From positions 1 through 51,467 of the forward strand of contig JAQWFH010000009.1 of NCBI GenBank assembly GCA_028704515.1: a stretch of DNA of 51,467 bases. The letters run 5' to 3'. Origin of the DNA: Eubacteriales bacterium. GTDB taxonomy: Bacteria; Bacillota; Clostridia; Peptostreptococcales; Anaerovoracaceae. The translations under genes were made by a program, and so were the position numbers. The notes under the pieces were generated by a model. It was given only the letters and a program-made list of their open reading frames with translations. It searched no databases and was not told where the DNA came from. Position 1 is the stretch's first letter. Each line of letters starts with the position of its first letter. Below, piece after piece: positions 1 to 9,447 of the stretch.

Positions 1-106
1 ATTTTCAAGTTAAGGTTAAAAAATTAAACCAATAGTTAATACGTGGAATACTAATAAATCGGCACTCCACGTTGTAAAGTTACTATCGGTTTCGATAGGA
101 TAATGA

Positions 107-769
107 TTACAAATGCATTTTCTTATCTAGTTCCGATCTGATATTTTCGCCTTGGAAGATAATGATGGCAGATAAAAATATAATACTGACAGATACGCTG
201 ATAATGGAAGGGAATAACACATTCAACCAATTGAACAGTATAAATACAATGGGTATTATGCCGAATAATCCACCCAGCAAAAAATAAATCATATAGTCTT
301 TGGCGCTGAGCCTCATCGCTTTGGCGGCCACATACATGGCAAAAATAGCGGTAACACAAACAATCGGAATTACATAGTCCAAAGACCAGCCCTTCCAACC
401 GATTTTCCAATCCCACAAAACAGAAAGGGAAGATACAAGAATTACAAACCACATGATATTATTTGTGATATTATTTTTGTTTCGAAAAACCAATGCGATG
501 CTCAGCCACATGCTGAGCAGACCTAGAAGCATAAAAATAAGCCAATTTACATTATAAAAAACCAATCTGTAAACAGCAAGACCCACAACTATTGTTACAA
601 CGGTAATAAATAGCAGCATACGGATGATAAGATGACGCTCATATACCAGCGGAATATCAGGATAAACGGGACTCGTACCCTCATCATCTGCAGGTATTCT
701 GTTTTTACATAAAGGGCATCGCTCCTTGTTCCCGCGAATGTTGACCTGACAATGATCGCAATATTGCAT
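107..769 (-). CDS. Zinc-ribbon six-helix membrane protein (DUF6320-like)
   Basis: The 220-residue product starts with a zinc ribbon (CDHC near residue 4, CPLC near residue 18). About six hydrophobic segments follow (roughly residues 47-72, 74-95, 104-121, 128-149, 159-182 and 184-205). This architecture matches what I recall of DUF6320 proteins; the biochemical role is unknown. It is the last gene of a three-gene operon and lies 13 bases after the acyltransferase stop. The ATG is preceded by AAGGAGG, which supports this start. The recurring association with an alpha/beta hydrolase and an acyltransferase suggests a membrane partner for acyl or ester chemistry, but that is inference from context. 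Confidence 0.8.
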   Translation of the reverse strand: MQYCDHCQVNIRGNKERCPLCKNRIPADDEGTSPVYPDIPLVYERHLIIRMLLFITVVTIVVGLAVYRLVFYNVNWLIFMLLGLLSMWLSIALVFRNKNNITNNIMWFVILVSSLSVLWDWKIGWKGWSLDYVIPIVCVTAIFAMYVAAKAMRLSAKDYMIYFLLGGLFGIIPIVFILFNWLNVLFPSIISVSVSIIFLSAIIIFQGENIRSELDKKMHL

Positions 770-782
770 AGCTCCTCCTTAC

Positions 783-2048
783 TTAACTGTTTGAAGAAAT
801 TTCAACTTCAATCCCTTTTTTTGAAAGCAATTGAAAAAAAGACTTTTGTATTTCAGTTTCCTTAAATGGTGAGGTAAAGCTGATGACGAGCCTGTCTCCA
901 TATGAACACATTATAATCCGGGGCATTCCGGCGCTTGTACAAAAGCTGAATTGCTTGATATAAGGATCAAATTCAGAAGGCATTTCAATCCTTCCAATGC
1001 CGGAGATTGCAGCGGATATTCCTTTGTCCTTTGCCTTATGAGCAATTCGAAGCACAAAGTCCTTAAGGGGCAAAGGGATGATCTTTATCAGTAAGTTCTG
1101 TTCCCATGCAATAAGTCGATTCAGCTGCGCCGACATTTTTTCTTCCGACATGTTCTCTTTGAAGCCATCCTTTATCGCGGCTATAATATCTTCAATCGCA
1201 ATATTAGACTTTGTAAAATGGCAGCCCACGTTCATTGTTGTAAAGAAATTTCCGGTTGTATCGGACTCGTAAAATTGACGTAAATTAATCGGAACCGATA
1301 ATACAACGGGATATTTTTTCTCCCGTGCGGTCATGTTTTTATAAATGGCATATATGAATACCGATGCAATGAAAATTGTCAACGTGGTTTGATATTTATG
1401 AGCCTCTTCCAGCGCAACTTTTACGGACATGCCCCCTTCGATTAGTAGTGTTCTGTTTTCTTCGGTCCTGGTACCGCGAACACGGTGGGCTTTATTATTT
1501 TCTTTCTCTTTAATTGCAGAGGAAGCACGATCCCCTGTAAAATGCCTGTTAAAGCTATCGCACATTTTTTCGCTTAAGGAAGCGTTATATTGTAATTTCG
1601 GTTTATTGTGCGCAAAGCTTTCATTATATTTTATAGTAAGGTAATGATGCACCATGGTTTGAGTAAACCGAAGTGCTCCGGTTCCGTCTGAAAGCGCATG
1701 AAAAATCTCAAGGCTGATTCGATTGTGCCAGTAAAACACGCGAAACAGCAGATTCTTTTTCCCCTTATTATAAATTCGTGCGCAAACCGGCTTTGATTCC
1801 AGCTCAACAATCGGTTGGATATCACTAAATTCAAAATAGTACCAAAATGCACCCCGCCGGAGGATGGACTTATATAAAGGAAAGCTTTCTATGGTAATAT
1901 CCAATGCCTGTTGCAAAGCCACTGGATCCACTTCTTCCGTCAGTTCACAGGAAATTCGAAAAACCTTTGTATCTTTTTGATGATAAGATGCCGGAAAAAT
2001 TTTAGAAGCGTTATCCAGCCTTCTCCATTCAACTTTTCTTGTTTTCAT
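783..2048 (-). CDS. Condensation-fold acyltransferase (alcohol acetyltransferase-like)
   Basis: This 421-residue protein is of the chloramphenicol acetyltransferase/condensation superfamily that includes alcohol acetyltransferases and wax-ester synthases. The HxxxD active-site motif is visible as HALSDG near residue 117, where the histidine should act as general base. The family joins an acyl-CoA (or carrier-bound acyl group) to an alcohol or amine; the substrate here cannot be read. I chose the ATG at 2048 because GAGGAC lies just upstream and the ATG sits two bases from the hydrolase stop. A start seven codons further up would overlap the hydrolase. Middle gene of the operon. Confidence 0.8.
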   Translation of the reverse strand: MKTRKVEWRRLDNASKIFPASYHQKDTKVFRISCELTEEVDPVALQQALDITIESFPLYKSILRRGAFWYYFEFSDIQPIVELESKPVCARIYNKGKKNLLFRVFYWHNRISLEIFHALSDGTGALRFTQTMVHHYLTIKYNESFAHNKPKLQYNASLSEKMCDSFNRHFTGDRASSAIKEKENNKAHRVRGTRTEENRTLLIEGGMSVKVALEEAHKYQTTLTIFIASVFIYAIYKNMTAREKKYPVVLSVPINLRQFYESDTTGNFFTTMNVGCHFTKSNIAIEDIIAAIKDGFKENMSEEKMSAQLNRLIAWEQNLLIKIIPLPLKDFVLRIAHKAKDKGISAAISGIGRIEMPSEFDPYIKQFSFCTSAGMPRIIMCSYGDRLVISFTSPFKETEIQKSFFQLLSKKGIEVEISSNS

Positions 2049-2049
2049 T

Positions 2050-2982
2050 TCAGGTCCTCGCTGCAACAATTTCTTCGTTTAAGAAATCATTGATTATTTG
2101 ATAGCCTTCCATGACACTTTCCGAGCGTGGAGGCAAGGAAATAAAACCATGAAGCGCACTCTGCATACGAAAAATTATAACGTGATTGTCATATTCTTTT
2201 AACCGCACGCCGTAGGCCTCGCCTTCATCTCTCAGAGGGTCATACTCCGCTGTAATAATGAGTGTTTTTGGTTGATGATATAAATCATCTGCAAGTAAGG
2301 GGGCGGCATAAGGATTAAACTTATCCTCTTCCTTGGAGATATACAAATCCCAATAATCCTGAATACGCTGTGATGTCAGGAGATAATCGGTGCCATTATC
2401 CCTGATGGAGTCAAAGGGGGATGTATCGCTGTGATCGTAATAAGTCGCTGGATAGAGCAGTATCTGCCTGCTTGGCAAGAATTCTCCCTTATCTCGAGCC
2501 ATAAGAGATAAGGCAGCTGCCAAATTAGCGCCAGCACTATCCCCGATTAATATAATGTCGGATTGTTTGATTCCAAGCATATTCGGGTTGAGAAAGATAT
2601 CCTGGGTAACATAGTAGCAATCCTCCAAGCCCGCCGGAAACGGATACTCCGGAGCCAGTCGATAATCTACGGAGATAACTCTGCAGCCCGTTTGCTCGGC
2701 CATGTTTAAACATATATTCGTATAGGAATCGATGTTACCTGTAACCCATCCGCCACCGTGGAAAAAAAGCAATACCTGGTTCGATTTCTGATTTTCCGGC
2801 AGAAATAATCGTACTGGTATTTCGCGCTCGCCCACCATAATCTTATGGTCTATCGCATTGTACAGCGGCCTGGGATAAGGGTTGATTGCATTTAGGAATT
2901 TACGATATCCCTTATAATTCTTTTTCAAGTCAATACGAGGGAAGGAAAGCGCTTTCAAAACAGCTTTTCTGATCGGATTCAT
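2050..2982 (-). CDS. Alpha/beta hydrolase, hormone-sensitive-lipase type
   Basis: This 310-residue cytoplasmic esterase shows the family hallmarks: oxyanion motif HGGGW (residues 75-79), nucleophile elbow GDSAG with Ser149, an Asp in AEYDPLRDE and a His in ALHGF near the C-terminus. Such enzymes cut short acyl esters and are often annotated as acetyl esterases. It is the first gene of the operon with the acyltransferase and the DUF6320-like protein, so it may hydrolyse what the acyltransferase makes, or remove a competing acyl group; that is inference. The Shine-Dalgarno sequence is weak. A good promoter lies about 125 bases upstream. Confidence 0.85.
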   Translation of the reverse strand: MNPIRKAVLKALSFPRIDLKKNYKGYRKFLNAINPYPRPLYNAIDHKIMVGEREIPVRLFLPENQKSNQVLLFFHGGGWVTGNIDSYTNICLNMAEQTGCRVISVDYRLAPEYPFPAGLEDCYYVTQDIFLNPNMLGIKQSDIILIGDSAGANLAAALSLMARDKGEFLPSRQILLYPATYYDHSDTSPFDSIRDNGTDYLLTSQRIQDYWDLYISKEEDKFNPYAAPLLADDLYHQPKTLIITAEYDPLRDEGEAYGVRLKEYDNHVIIFRMQSALHGFISLPPRSESVMEGYQIINDFLNEEIVAART

Positions 2983-3288
2983 TCAAATCAATCTCACTTT
3001 CTTTTTCATCTCTTTCCCGATCGCCTTATACAGGATTCTGCTCACAGCACCGTGTCGGTATACATCGATGCGTGAATCAAATCTCCGAGAGAGCGATCAT
3101 TTATTGCATCATTTTATCATGAGAATATTGAGATATCAATAGAAAACATCAGAGCGTCCGGTTCCCGGATTCCCGTGGGTGGCGACAAATACTTGCGGTC
3201 ACCGATGAAATACCTTTCATAGATATAAAAGGAGGGGCATATTGTTTTGATAGAACAGGCAAATATAATAATCAAGGAGATGGGAGAC
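2983..3288. other. Divergent intergenic region
   Basis: This 306-base gap separates the minus-strand hydrolase operon from the plus-strand paralogue pair. It holds the hydrolase promoter and, near 3229-3235, an AAGGAGG that could serve a TTG at 3247. I see no convincing plus-strand promoter, RNA gene or further coding sequence. Confidence 0.5.
3111..3139 (-). promoter_or_regulatory. Sigma-A-type promoter of the hydrolase operon
   Basis: On the minus strand TTGATA (3139-3134) and TAAAAT (3116-3111) are separated by 17 bases, each matching consensus at five of six positions. Transcription would start near 3104 and leave a leader of about 120 bases before the hydrolase start. Confidence 0.55.
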
Positions 3289-4416
3289 ATGCATTACAGA
3301 ACCATGCAAGCGGAGGCACCCTTAACTTACGAACAAGCAAATTTAGCCCTTCATCTTCGCTTGTTGATGAGCAGATTGGCTTACTTATCGCGCTTTTATA
3401 TCATAGAAAGAATCACGGACGTCGGTGAGGTGGATGATATTACAGAACAAATTTTAAGGATTCCCGCAGAGATGAATGAGATAGCGGAAAGCATCGGGTT
3501 GATGGTGGATTTCAATCCCGTCACATTGCGCTATACAGCCGCACTGCAGGAGCTGGTCGACGCGATGATTGCGGGAGACGAAGAGAGGGCGGACGCAGCC
3601 ATACAGCGGTTGTATACGGTGTCCGATGAAAATGCCGCCTATTTGGCGCAAGCAAATCCTTATTGGGATGAAGCTGAATGGCGCAGGAATTTCTATCGCT
3701 TCAATGAGGGCGTCGTTGCAGAGGTCATCGCCATCCAAGCGCGTGACTTTGACACGGCCTTGGATGTCTTTGATGCATTGATGACGGCGGCATTGGCGCG
3801 AGGAGATTATTATGCGCAAGGATTTATACCTTTTATGTCGTCGGAGAGTCCTCATATACCGCCCGCCTATTTGAATATGGTTAAGGATTTTAGAAAACTT
3901 TTGACACAATGGGCGTATCTGCTGCGCTTTTATATTGTATCAAGGATAAGCGGCCTTGGAAACACGCAGTATGTAGCGCAAAGGATGTATAATTTGCCTT
4001 CGCAATTTAAGCAAAAATTCGAACTGATTTTAGGGCAGGAAGTTTCAAATCAGCTGCTAAACTCACTGCTAATTTACATCGTCAGGCTGGAAATGATGCT
4101 CGATACGGCTTTGACGGGAGATCAGAGTCAAATCGCCGCCGCCCGAGAAGAGGCAAGACGGTATGCAGATGAGCTGGTGGAATATCTCAACAGCGTCAAC
4201 CCCTATTGGGATGAAGAGGAAGGAAAGAGGCTTTTTTACACCCTGATCGATATTTTATTGGAATTGAGCTATACTTTACAGGCGGATGATGAGATCGGTG
4301 ATATGGAGGTCTTTGAAAGACTTTTGGATGCCGCTTTGGCGACGGCAGATTATTTAGCGCTCGGCTTGTATGAATATACATTAATTAATTCAGACAATTT
4401 ACCTGCTCCACAATAA
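3289..4416 (+). CDS. Two-domain helical protein of unknown function, paralogue 1
   Basis: The 375-residue product consists of two diverged copies of one roughly 180-residue, mostly helical domain. Each copy carries a YL-RFYI segment near its start, a conserved NPYWDE motif after a helical stretch, and a final helix containing ADY or GDY. It has no signal peptide or membrane segment. I recall single-domain relatives in Bacillus and Paenibacillus with an INPYWSEEEW motif, sometimes mislabelled acetylglutamate kinase; I see no kinase motif. I chose the ATG at 3289 rather than the upstream TTG at 3247 because AATATAATA-TCAAGGAGA precedes it just as in the downstream paralogue, and the resulting lengths (375 and 374) match. 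Confidence 0.7.
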   Translation: MHYRTMQAEAPLTYEQANLALHLRLLMSRLAYLSRFYIIERITDVGEVDDITEQILRIPAEMNEIAESIGLMVDFNPVTLRYTAALQELVDAMIAGDEERADAAIQRLYTVSDENAAYLAQANPYWDEAEWRRNFYRFNEGVVAEVIAIQARDFDTALDVFDALMTAALARGDYYAQGFIPFMSSESPHIPPAYLNMVKDFRKLLTQWAYLLRFYIVSRISGLGNTQYVAQRMYNLPSQFKQKFELILGQEVSNQLLNSLLIYIVRLEMMLDTALTGDQSQIAAAREEARRYADELVEYLNSVNPYWDEEEGKRLFYTLIDILLELSYTLQADDEIGDMEVFERLLDAALATADYLALGLYEYTLINSDNLPAPQ

Positions 4417-4497
4417 ATTAAACCAAATTAATAATAGCCGAATTATAATAAAATAAGACATATAAATTTTAAATATAATAGTCAAGGAGAGCCAAAG

Positions 4498-5622
4498 ATG
4501 TATTATAAAAGCCTACAGACACAACCCCCGTTGACCTATGAGCAAGCAGAGCTCGTGATTCGTTTTCGTAAGATTATGGTAAGGTTGGCATATTTAACTC
4601 GTTTTTATATCATCGCAAGACTCACGGAGTTCGGCGATATCAATGTAATAAAGGATGAATTATCAAGGATCGCTGTAGAAACAAACGAATTGGCAAGAAC
4701 TGTCCCGGAATTTACGGGGAATTTTACTCAAATAGCATTAAATTACATAACGGGGCTGGCGGGTTTAGTCGATGCAATGATAGCGGGAGACAGTGCACAA
4801 GCAGATGAAAGCATCCGGCAATTATATCGTCTATCGAATGAAAATGCCGCGTATCTGGCCGAGATAAATCCCAATTGGGATAAAAGTACATGGCAAAATA
4901 TCTTTTCAGAATATATTCAACTTTTGGTAGCTGAAGTAATAGCAATACAAGCCGGTGATTATAATAAGGCATTGGATGTTTTCAATTCGATGATAGATAA
5001 CTCTTTGGAAAGAGGCAATTATTATGCGGCGGGACTTATTCCCTTTTTACCCAATGAGGGCGAAAAAATTTCCGCTGCATATTTTAATATGATTAAGGAT
5101 TTTAGAAAAATTTATACAGAAAGAGTATATTTGACACGCTTTTATATAGTATCAAAAATTGCAGGGTTGGGAGATGCTCAGTATGTGGCGCAAAGGTTGA
5201 ATGCATTGCCTGGGCGAATGAAAGAAAAATTTGAATTAATTTTTGGTAATAAAGTTGCGAATAAAATGCAGGATTTATTATTAGTGTATGTGATTGAAAG
5301 GGAACGGTTAATTGACGCAATCATAAGCGGAGACGAAGACAGCATAGAAACTGAGTTGGCTCGCTCACGTGAGCTGGTTGATGAAATGGCAGCATACCTG
5401 AGCGGAATCAATCCATATTGGTCAGAAGCCGAATGGAAAGATATTTTTTATTTAATTATTGAGCTTGAGATGCGGCAAACATATCAAGCACGAAGTGAAG
5501 AATATCTTGATGCGGCGCAAACATTTAAAGATCTTATGGATGCTTCTTTACGCGCCGCCGATTATTTTGCTCAAGGATTTTATCAATATACGTTGATGAA
5601 TAACGGGGCTGTTGCCGAGTAA
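4498..5622 (+). CDS. Two-domain helical protein of unknown function, paralogue 2
   Basis: This 374-residue protein is colinear with the preceding gene, again two copies of the same helical domain. It begins MYYKSLQTQPPLTYEQAE against MHYRTMQAEAPLTYEQAN, and keeps INPNWDKSTW in repeat 1 and INPYWSEAEW in repeat 2. The pair most likely arose by internal duplication followed by gene duplication, since the 5' leader with its AAGGAG is also shared. It is 81 bases after paralogue 1 and probably co-transcribed. The DNA is more AT-rich than in paralogue 1, which suggests substantial age or separate drift. Function unknown. Confidence 0.72.
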   Translation: MYYKSLQTQPPLTYEQAELVIRFRKIMVRLAYLTRFYIIARLTEFGDINVIKDELSRIAVETNELARTVPEFTGNFTQIALNYITGLAGLVDAMIAGDSAQADESIRQLYRLSNENAAYLAEINPNWDKSTWQNIFSEYIQLLVAEVIAIQAGDYNKALDVFNSMIDNSLERGNYYAAGLIPFLPNEGEKISAAYFNMIKDFRKIYTERVYLTRFYIVSKIAGLGDAQYVAQRLNALPGRMKEKFELIFGNKVANKMQDLLLVYVIERERLIDAIISGDEDSIETELARSRELVDEMAAYLSGINPYWSEAEWKDIFYLIIELEMRQTYQARSEEYLDAAQTFKDLMDASLRAADYFAQGFYQYTLMNNGAVAE

Positions 5623-5661
5623 GGAGATGTTGATCGGCGTTGCAAAAACAATGAATAAGGC

Positions 5662-5702
5662 AAAGAATGAAATACCGGCTAATCGCCGGTATTTCATTCT
5701 TT
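5662..5702. terminator. Bidirectional intrinsic terminator
   Basis: A perfect 18-bp stem (5662-5679 with 5685-5702) has a 5-base loop and A/T-rich outer ends in both directions. It sits between the convergent paralogue 2 and CoA-transferase genes, and its right arm overlaps the CoA-transferase stop codon. Confidence 0.85.
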
Positions 5703-7263
5703 ATTTTAAGGTTAGATTCATGAGCTCATTTCTGAAGATTCGAGGGTCCATCAGAGCAGGCTCTTCATCTATTATAGGAAGGAACTCCATTTGGTCGATA
5801 ATATCCCTTTGAATATCTATACCGGGGGCGATTTCAATCAATTTTAGGCCCTTTTCGGTCAGCTTGAAGACTGCGCGCTCAGTTATAACCAGAACATTTT
5901 GATTGGTTTTCAGCGCATATTCCCCAGAAAATGTGATTTGCTCAACATTTTTCTTAAACTTCTTGGCTTTCCCTTCTTGAGCAATGACCAGCTTGCCGGC
6001 TTCAATCTTTTCGCAAAGGCCTCCTGCGGTGAAGGTTCCTGTGAAAATCACATTTTTCGTGTTCTGTGATATGTCTATAAAACCTCCCGGGCCTGTAACA
6101 CGACCACCGAATTGCGATACGTTCACATTGCCCTTTTCGTCTATTTCCCCAAGCCCCAAAACAGTCATGTCAAGTCCGCCACCGTCGTATACCGCCAGAA
6201 TGTCTCCCATGTTATAAATAGCTTCGGGGTTGACAGTCCCACCGAGTCCTAAGCCTCCGAGGGGAACGCCTCCAAGAACTCCGGATTCTATTGAAAGCGT
6301 AAATTCTTCGCTGACTCCTTCTTCACCGGCTACAGCCGCAACTGATTCGGGCATTCCGATACCTAGATTTATGAGTGTATGCTTACGAAGCTCCATTGCG
6401 GCTCTTCTGCCGCATACCTTGCGGTTATCAAGAGGCATAGGGGGTATTGAGGCCAGAGGAATTTTAATCTCGCCTGTTAATTCCGGCCTGTAATAATCAC
6501 AATCAAAGCTTTGCATATGATTTTCGGGATTTGCCTTCACAACATAATCAACCATAAAATGATGGATTCTTATGTCTCTAGGACGAATGGAGCCCTTTGC
6601 AACGATTTGCTCAACTTGAGCGATTACGATTCCCCCCGAATTACGAGTTGCTATTGCAAGCTCTAGCTGGTCGGCAGAAATAGCTTCTCTCGATAATGAG
6701 AGGTTTCCGTCTTCGTCTGCATATGTTACGCGCAAAAGGCATACATCTACGGGGATTGGTTTGTATAAAAGGCATTCTTCTCCGTTTATTTCGATGCGTT
6801 CGACTATGTCTTCGCCGTTGTTTTTTGTAAATTCATTGACTTTGCTGCCCTCATTAAGAGGGTCGGCAAATGTGCCGAGGCCAACTTTTGTTATTACGCA
6901 TGGTTTTTTTGATCCGGCAGCGTTGATAATATCTATAATCGTTCCGAGCGGCAGCATATATGCCATGATTTTATTTTCTGTTATAAGCTTTACTATAGAA
7001 GGCTCTAATCCTACATGAGCGCATATAAGCTTGCTTATGAGGCCTTCTCTGCCGATTTTACTTACACCCCTTTCACCAAAATCTCCGATACTTACTCCTT
7101 TTATTATCGTTAGATTTTTTGGGTGTCCTGTTTCATCAAAATGTTCTCTTATACCGCCGAAAAGCTCATCACAGCTTGCAAAGCCGCAAAACCCACTTGC
7201 TGCAACAGTTGCCCCGTCTTTTATAAGCGCCGTCGCTTCCTTAGCAGAAATAAATTTTGTCAT
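5701..7263 (-). CDS. Family I CoA-transferase, fused alpha-beta subunits
   Basis: This 520-residue enzyme carries both halves of a family I CoA-transferase in one chain, like propionate/acetate CoA-transferase and E. coli YdiF. The C-terminal half has the GIGMPESVA loop (residues 301-309) and the catalytic glutamate, Glu326, in SIESGVLGG, which forms the glutamyl-CoA thioester intermediate. The start ATG follows AAAGGG. It is the last gene of the 2-oxoacid:ferredoxin oxidoreductase operon, 87 bases after porB. The likely pathway is oxidative decarboxylation of a 2-oxoacid to acyl-CoA, then transfer of CoA to another acid, releasing the free acid. The substrate is not readable. Confidence 0.88.
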   Translation of the reverse strand: MTKFISAKEATALIKDGATVAASGFCGFASCDELFGGIREHFDETGHPKNLTIIKGVSIGDFGERGVSKIGREGLISKLICAHVGLEPSIVKLITENKIMAYMLPLGTIIDIINAAGSKKPCVITKVGLGTFADPLNEGSKVNEFTKNNGEDIVERIEINGEECLLYKPIPVDVCLLRVTYADEDGNLSLSREAISADQLELAIATRNSGGIVIAQVEQIVAKGSIRPRDIRIHHFMVDYVVKANPENHMQSFDCDYYRPELTGEIKIPLASIPPMPLDNRKVCGRRAAMELRKHTLINLGIGMPESVAAVAGEEGVSEEFTLSIESGVLGGVPLGGLGLGGTVNPEAIYNMGDILAVYDGGGLDMTVLGLGEIDEKGNVNVSQFGGRVTGPGGFIDISQNTKNVIFTGTFTAGGLCEKIEAGKLVIAQEGKAKKFKKNVEQITFSGEYALKTNQNVLVITERAVFKLTEKGLKLIEIAPGIDIQRDIIDQMEFLPIIDEEPALMDPRIFRNELMNLTLK

Positions 7264-7350
7264 TGGATCAATCCCTTTCGTTTTCTTGTTTGCAGACTAT
7301 CAGGCAAACAAGCTGTTGATTGTGTGGAGATTGTACTCAAAAGACGCTGG

Positions 7351-8256
7351 TTATTCAGCCGCCAATTTTTTCAGTGTTGCATAGACCGAATCGACATTGC
7401 GTTGCATACTTGCAATATTTTCTTCCGTTAAAGTCTTATATTTTGTTATTCCTTTTACAAATTCTGAGACAGGAATCGGTTTTTTGTTGTCATAATTTAT
7501 CTTGAATCCATCTCTTGTCTTTTCCCAAAGAGGGAATGCGTTCGATTTGACAGCTCTTCTTGCAACATCAATACTTTCTTGAGGAGCATAACCCCAACCT
7601 GTTGGGCATGAAGCAAAAATATGAACATATGCAAAGCCTTTTTTACTTGCTTCTAGGCCTTTCTCAATTTTCTTTACTAAATCGGCCATATTGGATATTG
7701 ACGCAGTTGCACAATATTCTAAGTTATGCATAGCCATTATAAGCGGAAGGTATTTTTGTTGCTGTTCTTTTCCGTTGATTGCAGAACCTATTGGTGTTGT
7801 TGATGTTCTTGAGCCCAGAGAGGTTGTTGAGCTTCTCTGGAAACCTGTATTCATATAGCCTTCGTTATCGTAGCATACATACAGCATTTTTGAGTTTCTT
7901 TCAGCTGCGCCAGAAAGACTCTGGAATCCACAGTCTGCAGAGGCACCGTCTCCAGCAATTGCTACCATGTTGACATCGGCTCTGCCTTTTCTTTGATACA
8001 TTTCACTGACACCTGTCAGGAAGGCTGCCGTATTGTCCAGCAGGGTGATATGAATCGGTGCATGTATACCGCTTTTATAGTTCCAGCCTACTGTGCCAGC
8101 TCCGGCCATACAGCCAGGAGGCACTGCATATACACTGTTCGGGCCTGCAATTTGCATTACCCTTCTTGTTACGAGCTCTCCGCCACAGCCTTGACAAGCG
8201 GAAGAACCTGGAGTCATTACATTTTTTGATTCTCTGAGGACATCTATATAACTCAT
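7351..8256 (-). CDS. porB: 2-oxoacid:ferredoxin oxidoreductase, beta (TPP) subunit
   Basis: This 301-residue subunit binds thiamine pyrophosphate and a [4Fe-4S] cluster. Visible are the N-terminal CQGCGGE pair, a third cysteine in PPGCMAG and a fourth in ASCPTGWGYAP, together the usual four cluster ligands. The TPP motif is GDGASADCG, followed by the YDNEGYMNTG Mg/TPP loop. It accepts a 2-oxoacid and passes electrons to ferredoxin with the other three subunits. AAGGAGG precedes the ATG, 12 bases after porA. Specificity (pyruvate, branched-chain or aryl oxoacid) cannot be settled from sequence; por is used as a generic symbol. Confidence 0.88.
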   Translation of the reverse strand: MSYIDVLRESKNVMTPGSSACQGCGGELVTRRVMQIAGPNSVYAVPPGCMAGAGTVGWNYKSGIHAPIHITLLDNTAAFLTGVSEMYQRKGRADVNMVAIAGDGASADCGFQSLSGAAERNSKMLYVCYDNEGYMNTGFQRSSTTSLGSRTSTTPIGSAINGKEQQQKYLPLIMAMHNLEYCATASISNMADLVKKIEKGLEASKKGFAYVHIFASCPTGWGYAPQESIDVARRAVKSNAFPLWEKTRDGFKINYDNKKPIPVSEFVKGITKYKTLTEENIASMQRNVDSVYATLKKLAAE

Positions 8257-8268
8257 TTGTTTACCTCC

Positions 8269-9447
8269 TTAATCTTTCATCAGCCAACGGGTTTCATGTT
8301 CGCCTGGCTCGTTCTTGCAGCGATCAAGATACGTGATACAGTCATACATATCGTCTACGGAAATATCGGCTCCTCCGAGACCACCGATTACTGACATATG
8401 CATGTATTTCTCATCGGTGTCGGCAATCGCGGCTTTAATTTCCATATGCACCGGGCCTTCCGACCAACCGAAGCTTACGCTTCTGTCTATTACGGCGAAT
8501 GCTTTTTTGCCTTTAAGAGCAGCAGCGATTTTTTTGGCAGGGAAAGGTCTTATTGCGCGAACTTTTAATAGGCCTGCACGTATTCCGTTCTTTCGTGCCA
8601 AGTCCACAGCATCCATACCCGCACCTGTCATCCCCGCTATCGTCACAATTATAACGTCGGCGTCCTCACAACAGTATTCTGAGATACATCCGCCATATGA
8701 ACGTCCGAACTGTTTTTCAAATTTTTTATCGATCTCATCGATGACATCAATTGCTTTTTCCATAGCGTCAAGGTGAGATTTACGATACTTCATAAGAATA
8801 TTTCCCGGTGTCATAGGGTCGAGCGCCATAGGCGTACGAGGGTCTAGAACCGCATGGTTGAATGTTGGGGCAGGGAGGAATGCGTCTACTTCTTCTTGAC
8901 TGGGAACATCAACGCCCTCAATAAGGTGAGAACTGTAAAAGCCGTCATAACATACGTTTACTGGAATCAGTACATCTGGATGCTCGGAAATCATGTAGCC
9001 TTGGATAATCATATCGAGGACTTCTTGATTTGAGTCGCAGAAAAACTGAATCCAACCTGCTTCACGGACTGAAATTGCGTCCTGCTGCCCACTCCATATT
9101 GTTTCCGGTGATGTCATCTCTCTTGTTGCGAGAGCCATTACCATAGGGAATCTTAACGTCGACATCCTGAAGTATGGTTCATACATCAAGGCCAATCCTT
9201 GTGCACTTGTTGCTGTAAATACACGCCCGCCCACTGCAGCGGCACCTTGAACGACACTCATTGCAGAGTGCTCGGATTCAACCTGTACGAGATTGGAATC
9301 AAGTTGGCCGTCATGAACGAGGTCTGAAAGCCCTTCTGCTACAGAGGACTGGGGAGTAATCGGATATGCGGCGATGAGATCGGGGCGAGACAGAGCAGCT
9401 CCGACTGTCGCGGCAGTATTTCCTGTTAAAGCTTTTATTTTACCCAT
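8269..9447 (-). CDS. porA: 2-oxoacid:ferredoxin oxidoreductase, alpha subunit
   Basis: This 392-residue subunit shows the family start region AAYPITPQSSVAEGL, the ESEHSAMSVVQGAA segment, and a C-terminal transketolase-type domain. I chose the ATG at 9447: AAGGAGGT lies nine bases upstream and the start shares its A with the porD TAA stop (TAATG), indicating translational coupling. A start 20 codons further up would read through porD in another frame. Together with gamma, delta and beta it forms the four-subunit enzyme typical of anaerobes. Confidence 0.88.
   Translation of the reverse strand: MGKIKALTGNTAATVGAALSRPDLIAAYPITPQSSVAEGLSDLVHDGQLDSNLVQVESEHSAMSVVQGAAAVGGRVFTATSAQGLALMYEPYFRMSTLRFPMVMALATREMTSPETIWSGQQDAISVREAGWIQFFCDSNQEVLDMIIQGYMISEHPDVLIPVNVCYDGFYSSHLIEGVDVPSQEEVDAFLPAPTFNHAVLDPRTPMALDPMTPGNILMKYRKSHLDAMEKAIDVIDEIDKKFEKQFGRSYGGCISEYCCEDADVIIVTIAGMTGAGMDAVDLARKNGIRAGLLKVRAIRPFPAKKIAAALKGKKAFAVIDRSVSFGWSEGPVHMEIKAAIADTDEKYMHMSVIGGLGGADISVDDMYDCITYLDRCKNEPGEHETRWLMKD

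Noticed and set aside
3289..5622. Acetylglutamate kinase label remembered for relatives of this family
   Set aside because: No amino-acid kinase glycine-rich loop or fold signature is visible; the proteins are helical repeats.
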